Origin: Strix aluco
Taxonomy: Eukaryota > Chordata > Aves > Strigiformes > Strigidae
Direction: 5' to 3'
NCBI RefSeq assembly: GCF_031877795.1
Contig: NC_133931.1
Location: forward strand, 136,872,621 to 136,936,620
Length of the DNA stretch: 64,000 bases
Of this stretch, positions 41,001-56,000 are shown one piece after another. The position numbers and the translations under genes are program-made. Within the stretch, counting starts at the first letter, position 1; every line of letters begins with the position of its first letter. The notes beneath the pieces are model-generated. The model was not told the DNA's origin. It saw only the letters and a program-made list of their open reading frames with translations, and made no database searches.

Positions 41001-44000
41001 TAGTGAAATAAGGCTGCCAGTCTGTTTCCTTTGACCTATCAGAAAAGGACATCCATGAAAATGAATTATGTTATCCTTAACACAAAGAATGGTAATAAAT
41101 TTCTACTACTTCTTCCTCCCTGCCAAGAACCACACTGATAGTAAACATGGAAAAGCGAAGAAATTAATCAGTCTCCTAATTGCTTATCCGATGAAAACAA
41201 ATCAAATATTGTAAAATACCACTCTTGCACCACACGAATATTTATGCTTGAACTACTTTAAGGTCAACGTTAGTATCTGGAATAGTGTTCTGATTCATGA
41301 CATTGTCAAATATCTGTGAAAAATCCTGATATAAACAGCCTACAATCTAAAACTAGAATACTCCCCAGGCCTTTTTCAGTCAAACTTTCTATCACTTTGG
41401 AAGGCACCTAAACAAAGTAATTTTCTTCTGAATTTGCAGTATATGCATGAGTGAGAAAACACACGTTTCACTTGAAACCACAAGCGACCTAGTATTATCA
41501 ACAATTGATTCCGCAGCTTATATGAAACGTAATTAGCATGCATCTCCAACAATGCACATAGGTTAGCATCAGAAAATAGTCACTGTTAGATCTGCATAAA
41601 ACTTTTCCTTATTGGTATGAAAAAGACACAGAGATATTCTTACATTGTCCATGACTTACTAGCCACACTGAAAAGGCACTTGTGCCATATGGATTTAATG
41701 AAGCTAGATGTTAGTGATGGCTTTTACTCTGCACTAAGTATTCTACTACCTGAATTCTCTCAGATACCTACTTTGTTATAGCAGAATCCTTCTACACTAC
41801 ACTACTTCTTTTTTCGTTTGTTCCATCACTTGCTCTTTCTACCCTCAAAGAAAGAGGAAGGGATAAAGAACTCTGGAAGAGAGGTAAGCCTACTGCAAAA
41901 ATCTAGATGTGGAAATAAGAAGCAGAGCTGTCTCAAAGGGCAGTCAATCAAAACCATCAATAATCCAGATCCACCATTCGCACAACCAACAAATCAAACA
42001 AAACACTAGGTGGCAGCCTTACATCATTCTCCCAAATATGCAACTCTTAAAGGGGGAAAAAAAAAACCAAAAACAAAAACAACCCAAACACTGTATTCAT
42101 TCTCTCCAGAAGCTCACAGGGTGTAGGAAATTAGACATGATGGTACTAATCTACGAGTGCTACAGCTATAGTCAGCTACAGCCATTCTAAACACACTAGA
42201 TTATTTTCTCTTAATAACAACTGTTGCAGCCCTTTGAAACCAATTTGATTTGTACAGAAAAACACAACTGCACAGGAGTGGTGGCTATTTTTGAAAAGGT
42301 ATAGTAATATAGGAAAAAAAGGTAAATTTCTTATTATTTGACCTGCTTTGATACAGACCCAGTGCTTGATACTGTTCAATAAATAACTTCACCAAACAGA
42401 CAAAAGTATTGAAGTTGGGTAGCCAGGTACATTTCACATAAGCACAGGATTGCTTGCTGTAACATACAGTTTATTTAGCCTAGTTTTCACTATTTCCAAC
42501 ACGAATTCCTAGGATTTCCATTATTTCTCAATGAGTAAGGTTTTATTATAACTGGTTTTTCCTATCATTAAAGCTAGCTTTCCATCTTTGACCTTTCTTG
42601 CCAGAAAAGCACACTGACTTACATCTTCAAGTCAGAGGGAGAGTATAACAACACCTCAAAATTGTTAAGTAGTTTATTATATTTAGGTTACCCACAACCT
42701 CTTCTGAAGAGAAAACATGTACCAATCTGCACAATGAAATGAATACCGGAAATCATTACCTAACAAAGAAGTAGAAGGATGTAAAGGCATGCAGTACCTG
42801 AGCTGAGAAATCAGCCATATTAAAGAAGAGAATAATTTCCCAGACAAGTTCCCTGATTTCCTGCCACTTGACTGAGCAACAGCAGAAAAAACATGTGTGA
42901 CCTGGTTTCAGCTGGGATAGCATTAATTTTTCTTGAGCTGGGAGGGGGCACAGCTGGAGCACCAGACCCAGATTGGCCAATAGAATATTCCATGTCACAT
43001 GACAACATGTTTGGTATATAAAGGAGGGGCAGCTGGGAAGGAGACGGGTTCTCTCTCACTTCCAGGATTGTGGCAGCCGGGATCTTGGTTCTTTTGGGAT
43101 CACTGGCCAGAAATGGGCTGGGTATCAGTCAGCGGGTGGTGAGCAGTTGCACTGTGCATCACCTGTTTGTACTTTTTATTACTGTTATTGTTTTATCTTA
43201 TTCCAATTACTAAACTGTTTTTCATCTCAACCTATGAGTCTCCCTTTTTCCCCTCCAATTCTCTCTCTCACTCCCATAGGTGGGGGAAGGGCGAGCGAGT
43301 GGCTGTGTGGTGTTTGGCTGCCGGCTGAATTCAACCGACAACACATGGGACAATTAACAAACTATTCGTTTGTTCTGAGTCAACCCTATTTTTAAAAAGG
43401 ATTTACATATGTGACATATCATTTTGTTCCCCAGATCACCATTCTTTTAAAAATACTCATTGTTCTTACACATTGAAGAGTAATACCACTTCTAAAACTT
43501 ATCTGAGCTGATACAGATGTTTGAATTAAAGGCTTTCATTTTGACCTACCTTGGGAATAGCTCTGCTGTTTATATGAAACAGGCCTGCGTATAAAAAGGT
43601 GATGATTCATGCAACTCAATGCTTAAGTTGCAGGAAAAAGCTATTCTGTAATTTTAGACATTAATCTAAATTTTGAAAAGGCCATTTTGCAGAAGACCAT
43701 TACTACAAACATCATTTCCATTCATTCCTTAAGGGATCAGCAGAAGGCTGTAGTTCTTAAGATGATAATCTTAAAATTTTACATGTTCTTTCTGTAAAAT
43801 GCACTGAACTATGCTAACAGATAAGCTTAATCATTTATCTACTACCATACAAACCACAGAGGTATTTGTCCAGTTGCTTAGACAGCGTATTGATGTAAAT
43901 ACAAATAATCTTACCTGGCAGAAAACTGAACAAGTGCATACTGAAGAGCCTGCCTGATTTCCAGAAGAAACGATTCATCATCACTTAGAGTGTAATACCA

Positions 44001-47000
44001 ATACTGCACATAGTCTCTCAGGGAAAACTGGATTACCTGAAAGCAGAAAGGAAAAAACTAAAGATGAACTAATGAACAAAAGACAACAAAATACAAAAGA
44101 GCTTTTTGTGCCTGATAATGCAACAGCAGTCTTAAAAGGTTAACATAGTGAACCATACTCCTCTACCATTATGGAATTGGGAGTGAAACAATACAACTCA
44201 TGCTGAAACCTCTTTTTCATATCGGTTTGCACGCAATCAATGCATACTACATTGAGAAACTATAATATACAGAAAACAGACTCAAATGTTCCCCAATATC
44301 CTGGCCCATCCTCAGTGTTTTTTCACCCACCACTCTCAAACATGATGAAATTGCTCTACTCCTATTTGTCTCTCAACTACTAGATATTATGTAGTCAATA
44401 CTCGCAAAACTAAAAATAGGTTAAATAGTCCTGGTTAGAACCTACCTGTTGCAAAGGCTCATCAATTATATTTGCACCCGTCAGTCTTCTGTCAATCTTA
44501 ATAGGTCTGGCTTCACGTTTCATTTCTTCTATGCACTTGAGAGAGATTAGGAAATGTAACTTTGCAGGTTTTAGCTATAATTACAAATCAGCTGTACTGT
44601 TTATGACATATGCATACTTCCAGTAATGACTTCATACAACATTTTCCCTATTATTATAATTTATCGAGTAGATAAGATATAATCATAGCATCATAGAATG
44701 GTTTGGGTTGGAAGGGACCATTAAAGGTCATCTAGTCCAAAACCCCTGCAATGAGCAGGGACATCTTCAATTAGATCAGGTTGCTCAGAGCCCCGTTCAA
44801 CCTGGCCTTGAATGTTTCCAGGGATGGGGCATCTACAACCTCTATGGGCAACAACAGTATCTATATTTTTCACTATATAGTAAATAATGGTGAGAAACTA
44901 ACCTGAAAACCTACTTCTTGCTTACTGTCAAGGAGCAAGTTTGCTAAAATACTAGATCAGAAGGAAATAAAACTGAAATAGTCACTGGGGTGAGAGGGGC
45001 AGGGGCAGCGCACAACAGCAGCACAAGTTTGTGGGTAAGACCCCAGTTCCATACTTGATTATGAACTTCCTGTGCAACCTCAGGCAGCTAATTGCTCGGT
45101 GGTTGGGTTTTTTTTCTCTCAGTTTCTTTTTCCATCTCAGTTTATTCTATATGCCAGAAGAGAAATTACTCTTTTGTACTATTACTTGTCTAATCACTAA
45201 TTAAAAAGTAATTAACGAGAGGGTAAAACATTATTTTATAGAAGATCTTGCAACTCAGAGCAGTTAACTCCAAGAATGACTTCATCAGAACTGACTTTTG
45301 GCAAGTGACATACTGAAAAAGTACATACTTTATCAGTGCTTCTCTGAGTGGACTAATACAGTGTCTTCCTCCAAACTGAAGATGAAATCTGTAATAAACC
45401 CCTTTATTTTCACAGAAATAACCCAACAACCTACACTACTGTTCAAAAAATTCCAGTTATTTTATTCTTTGATCAACAGAGAAAGTTATTACTGTATTGG
45501 AAACACAAAACTGCCAGAAACCATAAATGAAAAAATTATAAACCATATGTCCAGTGTTTCTATAATACATGTCTCTAAGTATCTCTTATACATACAAGTT
45601 AACAGTGAATGGCAGTGAAATACCTGAGGCCAGAAAATATTTCTCCTCCTACTTAACCAACTCTGTATCACAACACAAGAGTATTTTGTTGTAAAATTCT
45701 GCATATTTTTTAATTTTCAAGACAAGGGAACAGTTCAATGCTACTTTAATATGCATGAAGTTGACTCATATTTAAACCAACACTCCAGCTTTATACTAAT
45801 AAATTTGCAAAATATTTTTGTCTTGACAGGGACAAAACAATACAGAATGAAATGATTAAATATTTTTACTAAGCACAGCATAGTTCAAATTGCCAAACAA
45901 CGTTGTTAAACGATAGTTTTGAAGTTTGAGTACAGCATGCATAAAATCACATTTGGAAAACACAGAAGAAAAAGCAGCAGCAAGAAAAAGCAGCCGCCAG
46001 AAGAAAGAGGGACACACAGAGACTATGCAGGGTGACTTGGTAAAAATCTGAATGTTCATAGGCTCATACAATTTAGGTTTCAGTCTGGACTTCAGGAAGT
46101 CATCTTGTCTAACCTCCTGCTCAAAGCAGAGTAAACTACAAGGTTAGACCATTCTTTCATATTCTTTTTTCTTCCCACCAAGTTGGGTGGGAGTGTTGAT
46201 CTGCTCGAGGGTAGGGAGGCTCTGCAGAGAGATCTGGACAGGCTGGAGCGATGGGCTAAGGCCAACTGTAGGAGTTTCAATAAGGCCAAATGCCGGGTGC
46301 TGCACTTGGGCCACAACAACCCCCAGCAGCGCTACAGGCTTGGGGAGGAGTGGCTGGAGAGCTGCCAGTCAGAGAGGGACCTGGGGGTGTTGATTGACAG
46401 CTGGCTGAACATGAGCCAGCAGCGCGCCCAGGTGGCCAAGAAGGCCAATGGTATCCTGGCTTGCATCAGAAATAGTGTGGCCAGCAGGGACAGGGAAGTG
46501 ATCTTACCCCTGTACTCGGCACTGGTGAGGCCGCGCCTCGATGACTGTGTTCAGTTTTGGGCCCCTCACTACAAAAAGGACATTGAATTACTCAAGCATG
46601 TCCAAAGAAGGGCAACGAAGCTGGTGAAGGGTCTGGAGCACATGTCGCACGAGGAGCGGCTGAGGGAACTGGGGTTGTTTAGTCTGGAGAAGAGGAGGCT
46701 GAGGGGAGACCTCATCACCCTCTACAACTACCTGAAAGGAGGTTGCAGAGAGCTGGGGATGAGTCTCTTGAACCAAGTAATGAGCGATAAGACAAGAGGT
46801 AATGGCCTCAAGTTGTGCCAGGGAAGGTTTAGACAGGAAATTAGGAAGCATTTCTTTACAGAATGGGTTGTTAGGCATTGGAATGGGCTGCCGGAGGTGG
46901 TGGAGTCCCCATCCCTGGAGGTGTTTAAGAGTAGGGTCGACATAGCGCTGAGGGATATAGTGTAGTTGGGAACTGTCAGTGTTAGGTTAATGGTTGGACT

Positions 47001-50000
47001 GGATGATCTTCAAGGTCTTTTCCAACCTAGATGATTCTGTGATTCTTCATTGAAATGTTTACATACATGCAGTATAATTTCACTTGCTTTTGATATGTCT
47101 GAAGACATCTAAAATTTACAATATCTGCTTTTATTTCATTGCACCTACAACAGCTGACCACAATTTTTACTTGGAAAGCATTGTCAGTTTTATGCCTGGC
47201 CTTCCAGACTCTGACTTAGAAAACATACTTAAAGGAAGGACCCAACTCACATGAAGCAAACCATCTTATTTGACTGTCACTTCATACACAATAGTTGTCT
47301 GACATACTCTACCAGTATTAAATCATTAGCTAGGAAAAATTAATATCATTTGTTATTGCTAAATTTGATACCTACCTACTGCATTTTAAGCAGATAGGAA
47401 GCACTTAGGAGGAATGTGGGACATACACTCCACAAAGTGAGATGCAGCACAGAGTGAAGAAACCCAGGCTCTATAAGCACGTAATTGCAGTGACTGAGTA
47501 GACTTCAGACTTTTGCTTCACTAAACTAATAGATATTTTTTAAAATCCTTTTTTGAAACTATGCTAGGTAACTGTTAAATATGAGAAATGCCTCATTTGG
47601 ATTGTGCCACTATTTCCCAAATTGCTTACTTACTGTCACAGGTTTTCACAAGTGGACAAGACACAGGGGATTTACATGTCTGCATCAAACCCATAACAGA
47701 TGATCAACTGACTCAAAATAAAGAGATTCAGAGACTAGTCAGGGATCAAATATGCAACTAGCACTTATAAGTTATCACTGTTATAGTAATTTGGCAATAT
47801 TATACCCAGCCTACAGAAACTCCTTGTCTTTTGGATGAAGCATAAGAGACATCAATTATGATAATAACTGAACATTCCACACTTCTGTTAAAGTTGGACT
47901 GAATCTATAATTTTTATTGAAAATAGGATTCCAGTTAACAGTTCAGAAAGCTCTAAACTTGTACTTCATTCAAGATTAATATAAACCTGCAGACAACTGT
48001 GTATCTTAGAGCCAGTACATTATGGCAGCATCGACTACATTCCTGACACAGAAGTTATACAAAACAGACTTGCAAAAAGAAAAGCAAGTCTAATCCTAAT
48101 TTCTAAAACCTCCCTGCATGTATGCAAACAGCAACCAAAAAAAAAAAAGCAGAAAGATATATAATCTTCCAAACTTACATAACTATTTATCCTTAATGTG
48201 AGGCATCGTTATATATTCACTAATAAGCATAATAAGCAGCAACCAAGGAAACCTATTGGCACCAAATCCTGTGTTGTAACTTAAGAGTCTGGTACATTCT
48301 ACACAGCATTTCCATCCACAATTTTGGTGCTCTGAATTCTAACTGATTTCTTTAAAATCTAGCATTGGAACATTCATCTTAGCCTAAAAAGTCCTGAAAT
48401 AACAAAAAACCCTCAAAACAATCAATAAAACTGACTGCCTTTGGGAAAAGAGCTTCTTATAAAGAACTTACATCATCAGATTATTTCCCAAAATAGAGTA
48501 TCACAAAATAATTTCATATCAAGGTGAATTTATTTTGTACTTGGTTCATGGAAGAAGCATAACCTATACACTAGCCACTTGAAAGAATATTCACTGTTCA
48601 AGACCACTTAAGGCCACAACAGTTTTAAACATGAAAACAATGTCAAGTTAAAAATATGACTTTCTAATAAAGAAAAGTCAGCAGAAATTTAATACAGAAA
48701 TGATAAATAGGAATCCCAAGTAAACCACACATTTGGTTTTGGTTAGGACTCATCTCTTGTAATACTACTGAAAAGCACAGCTGAACTAGCTAATGCTATT
48801 TTAATACAGTGGAAAAAAAAATACAAAACACTATTTGTAGAAGACAAACAGATTTTAGTTGGAGAACAACTTCAAACACCATTTAGTAAGCTAGATAAGA
48901 ATAAATAGCTTCGTACTACAAAACTTAAATCCAGAGATTAGTCGACAGGTCAGTTGAGAAAAGTGATGTGTCAATAATCCACACTCAAATCAGAAGCCAA
49001 ACTACTGACTTTGCAAGGATTACACAGAAAAACCCACACTATAAAGCAGCCAGAGCATACATACGTACTGAGCTCAAAAAAGTAACACTAATGTAAAGAA
49101 AAGCTTCAGCAACGTAGAGGAAATTTAAAAGACAGAATCTTCTTGTAAATCTGCTCTCACAATATGAGATATAAGCAACACTCCACAACCATTATAATAT
49201 ATGAACTGAAGTTGCTATATAGCATCAAGAACCTTAGTCCCCTAAAATGAGGTTTCATTAATAGAACAGAATCGTTAGTTGATTGCTGACTTGCCCTTTT
49301 TCAGCCTTAAACTTTATATTTTTCATTTGGACCAGTGATGTTACTTTATCATTTAGAATATATTTAAGTTCCAGATTTATCCCAAGAAATACTTAAGTGA
49401 AAAGGCCACTTACCAACTGACCTACGAACCAGTCACAAAACAAGTTCTGTGGTTAGAAAACATACTGCTGAATCACAGAACAAATTTATGTGCTACTGAC
49501 AAGAAAATTGAACACATCCCCCTTTCACAGACACCATGAAGAGTAGGGACCTGCCAGCTAAGAAAGGGCAGGATGTTTCAGTCAAAACAGTCGTGAGATT
49601 AAATATAACGTAACTAGCAATCTCTGGGTTAAAGTGTTTTCTCTATTCTAATGAGCACAAATAGATTAGGCCCAAATATATCTAAATTTCTGAGCTGCCA
49701 AGATGTATTGGTTCATAAACCAGGAATTTCTAGAAATTCTATCTCTTGGCCCTTAAGAATTTATTCTGCACTAAGCAGATGCAGATTTATCCAATTAGGA
49801 ACCCTGAATTTAGGTCCACCAACCAAAATGATGTGTTTGTTAAGAATTGAGTGAAAAAGAAAACAGTGGAAAAGAGGATCCCATTGCTGCTCCACATTTA
49901 TCTATTCATTTACAGAATTTCAGCTTGCCCTTAAAGATAGTCAAAGATAACAACTGCTAAATCCCTGAGTACTGTAAATCTAGACTTTATTACAGTTTAA

Positions 50001-53000
50001 TCTTCATCAGGCAAGCAACTTTCTGACCACAAATAATCAAAAGAATCAAAACTGAAGAAACTACAGATCCAGTGATGGAAGAATCCTAAAGAGTCATGAC
50101 AATCTTGCAAGAAGGAGCTACCACTTCTGCCAAAAAAACAACCAACACACACAAGCAGTTTAGAAAGGTTTAATAATTTCCTCACAGATAATATCAGCCA
50201 GTTACACCTTACTCATTTCTCATAATGAAGCCAGAAACAGTACTTGAAAAAAACTTTCCATAAATGCTTAAAATGCTTGTATTTCAAGAAGGAAAATTTC
50301 ACCTGCACATTGCAGCTGACTCAAAACATAAAAAGGCTCTTTTACCTGGGGAAATGGGTACAATTCTTAGATTAAAACTGATTACTAGCACCATTCTAAT
50401 TTTCAAAGTTATAAAATCTGATCTAGAAGTTAAAACCAGTAAACTCTCCTTACCTTAGGGATCCCAACTGATGTACAAGGAAGAAATGAATGTTCACACT
50501 GCTCAAGGTATTTTTCTGAGTTGCTTTTTCCAAATAAAAGAGTAACCACAAAGCCCCTAAAATGGAAAAAGAAAAAAAAAGACCAGCTAGAACAACAGTC
50601 ATTTTTCCCCATCTAGAAAATATTTCACAGCAAGCTATAAAATAACAAGGTATGACAATTCTTACCATTTACTCTCCTAGTACAGTGCTCTTTCACGTGC
50701 AGCATGCTGCTCAAAATAACTGACACAATAGTAAGAATGAAGTTTCCCAGTCTTGTATTATCATTCTTGATATATTCTTATCACATAGCCAATCTGTGGC
50801 ACAATCTATACTACACAGCCTGATGCATGAGAAGAAACTGTGATGGCATGCTACCTATGCTCACAAATATTAGAATACAGAAAGAGGGGTACATACATAA
50901 GCTGCTCTGGTTGTATTTATAGAAAGATTCTTTTACTTCAACACTATGAAGAAATAAACTCTTTAAAGATACATTCAGGCCACTGCATTGTGGCATAAGC
51001 CACAAAAACACAGACCAGGAAGAAACTTATGTAGTAAGCATAGTAAGAAACTACTGATTGCATATGTTTAAACAAAAAAGAAAAAGTTTTCAAATGGGAA
51101 CTTATTTTAAGCTGCAAAGAAAAAAAAAAAAAAGCAACAACAACAACAAACCCCAAAACAGTAGTCCTGCCAGGCTGCATATGAACAGTCAAGGAAAAAG
51201 TCTAGAGGATATAGTCAAACACAAGGTAATGTGTTTTTTGGAGGTTGCGAGTTTTTCAGAATGTTGGAATTTTTTTTGCATTTTGTTGTTGTTTTGTTTT
51301 TAATTAAGTCAGCATATAAAATCTAAAGAAATGCACTCCTGGCCCATTTATTTTAAAACAATGTTAGATCAGAAATTCATTATCTTCTTCCCTCACAACT
51401 CTACAATGATATTTAAATTATGACTTAAGCAGGACAGCAGTCAATTTTATTATTGTTTTCTTTATGATATAGTGAAGGCATAAGGGAAAAAGCAACCATT
51501 ACAAAAAGTTCAATCTTACTACAACACTAGTAATTTACAGCTTATGACACTGGGGCACAGGAACACGTAAAGCTGGTTTTACTAAAAAAATACATGAAAC
51601 CTAAAGGCTGTACCATAGCCATACCATAGCATAATCAAAGCCTTTGAAAAGTCAAGCATTAAAAAAAGAGAATATGAAGTTACCACTGCTCAGATAGTCT
51701 TGGGATGGCTAAACATGCATAGATTTTAACACAAATTTCAAAGCATTCAATTTAAAGGCCAGCTAACCAATATTTGTGACCACAGGAACTCACAAAATTA
51801 TGCCAGGCTTGAAGCGTGATGAACTAATACATTATTTTAATACAGATTGTTGTTGATAAACGATACTCATATGATTAGAATAAAATTCCTAACCAAGGCA
51901 AAATATGCCATTCTAAGGTTTTAGTTCCTAAACTTGGAACCATTCTTTTTAAGTACTCAAGAGGCTCAGCAATCCAGAAACAAGGAAGCAGTCATTTATA
52001 CCTGAACAGCTCCATGACCAAAAAAAGAAAAAAGCTGCACAAAATTATTATTGGTAACTTGATAATGCACAAGAAAATTTCACTTGATACCGATTCCCTT
52101 ACAGCCATCACTATCTGTCAGTCACGTGTACTTTCTACATATGAGGACAAAAAATAAAAGCAGGTCTAATTGCTCTTTTGCTCCAGATACTTCCAGATAG
52201 TTTTAAAATCTTAACACCAATGGTCCTAGTAGCATCATAATTCAGTTCAAGGACAACAGCTTGCTTAGAAAAATCTTAATATTAGTTTCACAGTGCTTAA
52301 AACTAGTTTTGGGTTGGGAGGGGGTTGTTGGTTTTTTTAATTATTAAAAAATTTGGGTTTTCTTTTTATTATCTACTACCTTTCTGTTAGAAACCTCTTT
52401 TAATGAAAACAGTATACCCAAAATGCCTTTTTTTTTTTTTTGGCCTAAGATCAGTTTTAACTTCAAACACGTATCAGCAACTTGATGGGGTAAAGGCAAG
52501 GAGAGGAGAGGTGCTTTTCCTCTTTTATTTAAAAGGATTGAAGCCTTAGAAGTAACTAGCTATAGATTATACACCTGTTTTCTCTCAAATGTTATAACAC
52601 TTTTAAAGTTAATAACTCATTCAAAAATACTAATATGCTACCACTATAGTTTAAATACATGCTCATCTTCTTAAATGCCTGAAAGTATTTTCCTTTTGAA
52701 GCTAGAAATGCTACAAGCTTCTGCCTCTACAGCAGAAATTAATACATTTTATTCTCTAATTTAAAATCTTGTGCGCATTAGAGGATACATAGCCTGACCA
52801 TTCAAGTGTATCTGTTAGCTAACCAGAAAGTTCTAGTAAAAATGCTTATCTAATTCATCAAGAGGATATTCAATACAGTAAATGACAAATCATTTTAGTC
52901 TTTTCTCTAAATGAATAGAGCAGAAAAAGAAAGAGATTGCATTTTACTTAAATTTTTGTTTTAAGTTTTTCCAAACATTATTGGAAGGTCAGCTTTTCAC

Positions 53001-56000
53001 AGGGCCAGATTAACAACAGAACGAAGGTGAAAGAAAAATTAAGACTACAGATTTATCATTTTCCCCTCAAGTCTGAAAGTAACAGCCTCAGCTGAATGCT
53101 TTGTGAAAGTCAAAAAGCAGCTTCAGAACCATTTCCAATTTGGTCATCAATTAGAATCATCAATGTAGGCATCCAGTCACACATAGGCAATTAAGTATCA
53201 ATAATTATGTTTTCTGACAACAGGGAAAATTCCTTTAAATGGCAAAGCAATTGATAGTCCAAGAATTTTCAGTTCTCACAACATCAGAAGCCTAAGGCTG
53301 TTGACAGAGACGCAATTCACATAATTTTTATTTTACTTCCTTAGGACTGAAAGAGGGAAGGAGAGAAAGTTAAGAAACATTTACAGTACAAGGAAAAGGC
53401 AGATGGTAAAAGACAGGCCCAGCACTCAGGTTAAGGTGTTTGCACCAATACTTGAAGTAGAGACAAAAAATATTTCATGTATAATAATAGTCTTGGCTAC
53501 ATAGGTTAAAGAAACTATCTACCTTTTGCCTCCTGTTTTTGGTGGAAAGAGCTCAGTTCCCTAAGCGATGAGTTACCAGATCCTGAACTGAAAAGGGATG
53601 TACAAAGACCAAAAAAGCTAACATTTTATAAATCAGTCTTGAAACAAAACAAAATGAAACAAGAAGAACTTTTGATTTAGAGCTTTTATTCGTATACACA
53701 AATGGTTTCAAGTACCCTTCCATGCACAAAAACAGCTATAGTACACATACTACAAGTTATCTGTGTAGAGTAAATCAAAATTAAATAATTAGATAACACG
53801 TAACAAGTGAAACAGTATAAACAGATTATGTTTATACAGATATGGCATCACCACAGTTTTCCTTCACAACTTGCTGGCGTATAGTTTAAATGCTTAGGTC
53901 AATACTAAGAATGCAATCAGCTATGATTCAACATTTTCTTTTGTTTGAACTGCAAAGTGGGTCAGAAATGTACTCCCAGCTAGTGGGAGTCAGAAACCTT
54001 TGATACAGGCCACTGGTTTTGAGCAAGTATAAGAAGTTAGAAAACTGCATGACAAATTGCATAAGAACTCCAAGTTTCAAAGTAAAATTCTACCATAAAA
54101 GTCCATGTCCAAAATTGTTGTTTTGCTCCAGATAAGGGTATGGTAAGTATTATGGACATTACTATAGCCATGAACCAAAATTATAAATTTAGAAGATAAA
54201 AATCTATAAATGATTTTATGATATATAATTGTTAATTATAAGTGAAAAAAAGTTACTTTATAACATTAATTTCTGATTGTTTTTAAGGGAAATATGACCA
54301 AGTATTTTGCGTAACTTCACAGGAATTAATTCAAAACGAAAGAGTAGGCAAAAGTAATTTAGACAAACCTATTTGACCTAGTTAGCACTCACGGTTCTGT
54401 ATGCTGAATGTTAAAACTTAAAGTAGGTGTGTCACTCTGAAAAAGATTAAGTCTAAAAAAGGGCCAGATCACAGGCCTAGCCAAGAAGATGTGTATATTA
54501 AAGTAATGAAGTAATGATGTTTTACTGGAAGGGCTGAGACTTCATCTCTATCTATAAGTAAACACATGATAGGGAGATGGATACAAATTCTGCTTTAACA
54601 GATACACTACCATGAGATGAATTTATCCTTAAGATAATCAATATCCACTGACTAGCTACAAAAATGAACCAAAGCAGCAAAAGAATCACAGCAAAGAGTT
54701 ATCAGAGATGACTTGAGAATGAGTGAGCTCAGGCACTAGACGCAGTCTCACAGTGGCAAACTGTAACTGACTTCAGACATACTCCATGAGAGCCTGCTTT
54801 GACTCTTAAGCTTTGAAAAGTCAAGCAACTGAATTTGAGCAAGAAGGAAGTATGAGCTTTTAGGAAATTATTATATCCCACATTATTTCTCATACTACAA
54901 ATATTAAGCAAGTGGTAACACAAAACAGTAAATGGATGAACTCTCGCTCTCTGGATGAATTCTTTGTTTTTTGAGCTAGACAAACAGCCAGCAAAATATG
55001 CCAATCATACATGTATCAGGACTTAACAAGACAAAAGCATTTACTTAAAAGTTAGTTTTACTTTAGCTACATCCTCGCTCTAGTAGTATGACTGTTCTGA
55101 TTTCTCAGAGATGGAATTCCAACTTTAATACAGTTGAAATCCACATGTTGCAGCTCTAATTCTAGCCACTAATTTCTATTACATTTTTTGATGAGATGTA
55201 CAGGAATATACATACATTCTGTACTGTATCCAATAAGAAGGTTAAACGAGTATTTCCAAGGAAGGAAAGAAAATATTAAAGATAGCCCAAACACACCATT
55301 AGAACTCAAGAAGGTCTTGAAGAACCTGAAAGTGTTGTTGTCCTGTAGATTAGTCTTATGAGTGAGGAAGGAGGAATATCCCACTAATACATGTAAACTT
55401 ATTAAAAAAGTTTCCATGGTTATACAAGGCAGACTTCATAATATACAATGTAATAAAGGTGCTAAAGACTATAAAAACATCACATTTGCTTCTTTCTTGT
55501 CTATAAACTATAAAATGTCTACAGCTGCTGAACGGATCTACTTGTTCAAGACACAGCATCACTTCCACACACCCAGGAAAACATCTACACTTTCCTCATG
55601 AATGAAGTACCTTTGGTAGGAAAATGAGATTGTGATAAAGGGGACATAGTCACTTTGTAAGTACCTGGAAAAAGAACTGACATAGTAATAGAAAGTATGA
55701 ACTGAAATTAACATTGGTTTCATGTGAGTATTTGTCCTTTAACACCTGTTACAAATAGCTCTTTTTTTTCCCTTGTAAATCAAAAATCTTTCTTTTGCAT
55801 AGCCAAAGGTAGTATAAGAACTATTCAACAGTGAAAAAAAATGACTTCTGATAAAATTGAGATCTCAAGAAAAAAATTTTTGCTTAGAGCTGCTAAATGT
55901 GGAAATACCAATTTCATAGAAGTCGCTTCAGATTTTCAGAGCAAACTATTTGCTAACATACACATTAAAACTTTACTTTCATAGTAAATTATATGAAACA

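Larger units (their letters stand above)
44536..50453 (-). other. SNX13: SNX13 intron 3
   Basis: 5918 bases, the repeat-richest intron: CR1 pieces at 44683, 46056 and 46177, and a MIR-like remnant at 45020. An imperfect AAGAAAAAGCAGC repeat lies at about 45964-45998. The part from 47050 to 50450 shows nothing recognisable. Confidence 0.7.

Noticed and set aside
42756..43059. Minus-strand open frames across the LTR
   Set aside because: They arise from the GC-richer LTR sequence and do not correspond to any retroviral or host protein.
45190..45704. Several overlapping open frames in intron 3
   Set aside because: AT-rich chance frames with no recognisable domain.
46588..46943. Minus-strand open frames inside the plus CR1
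   Set aside because: Antisense shadows of the CR1 ORF2 frame.
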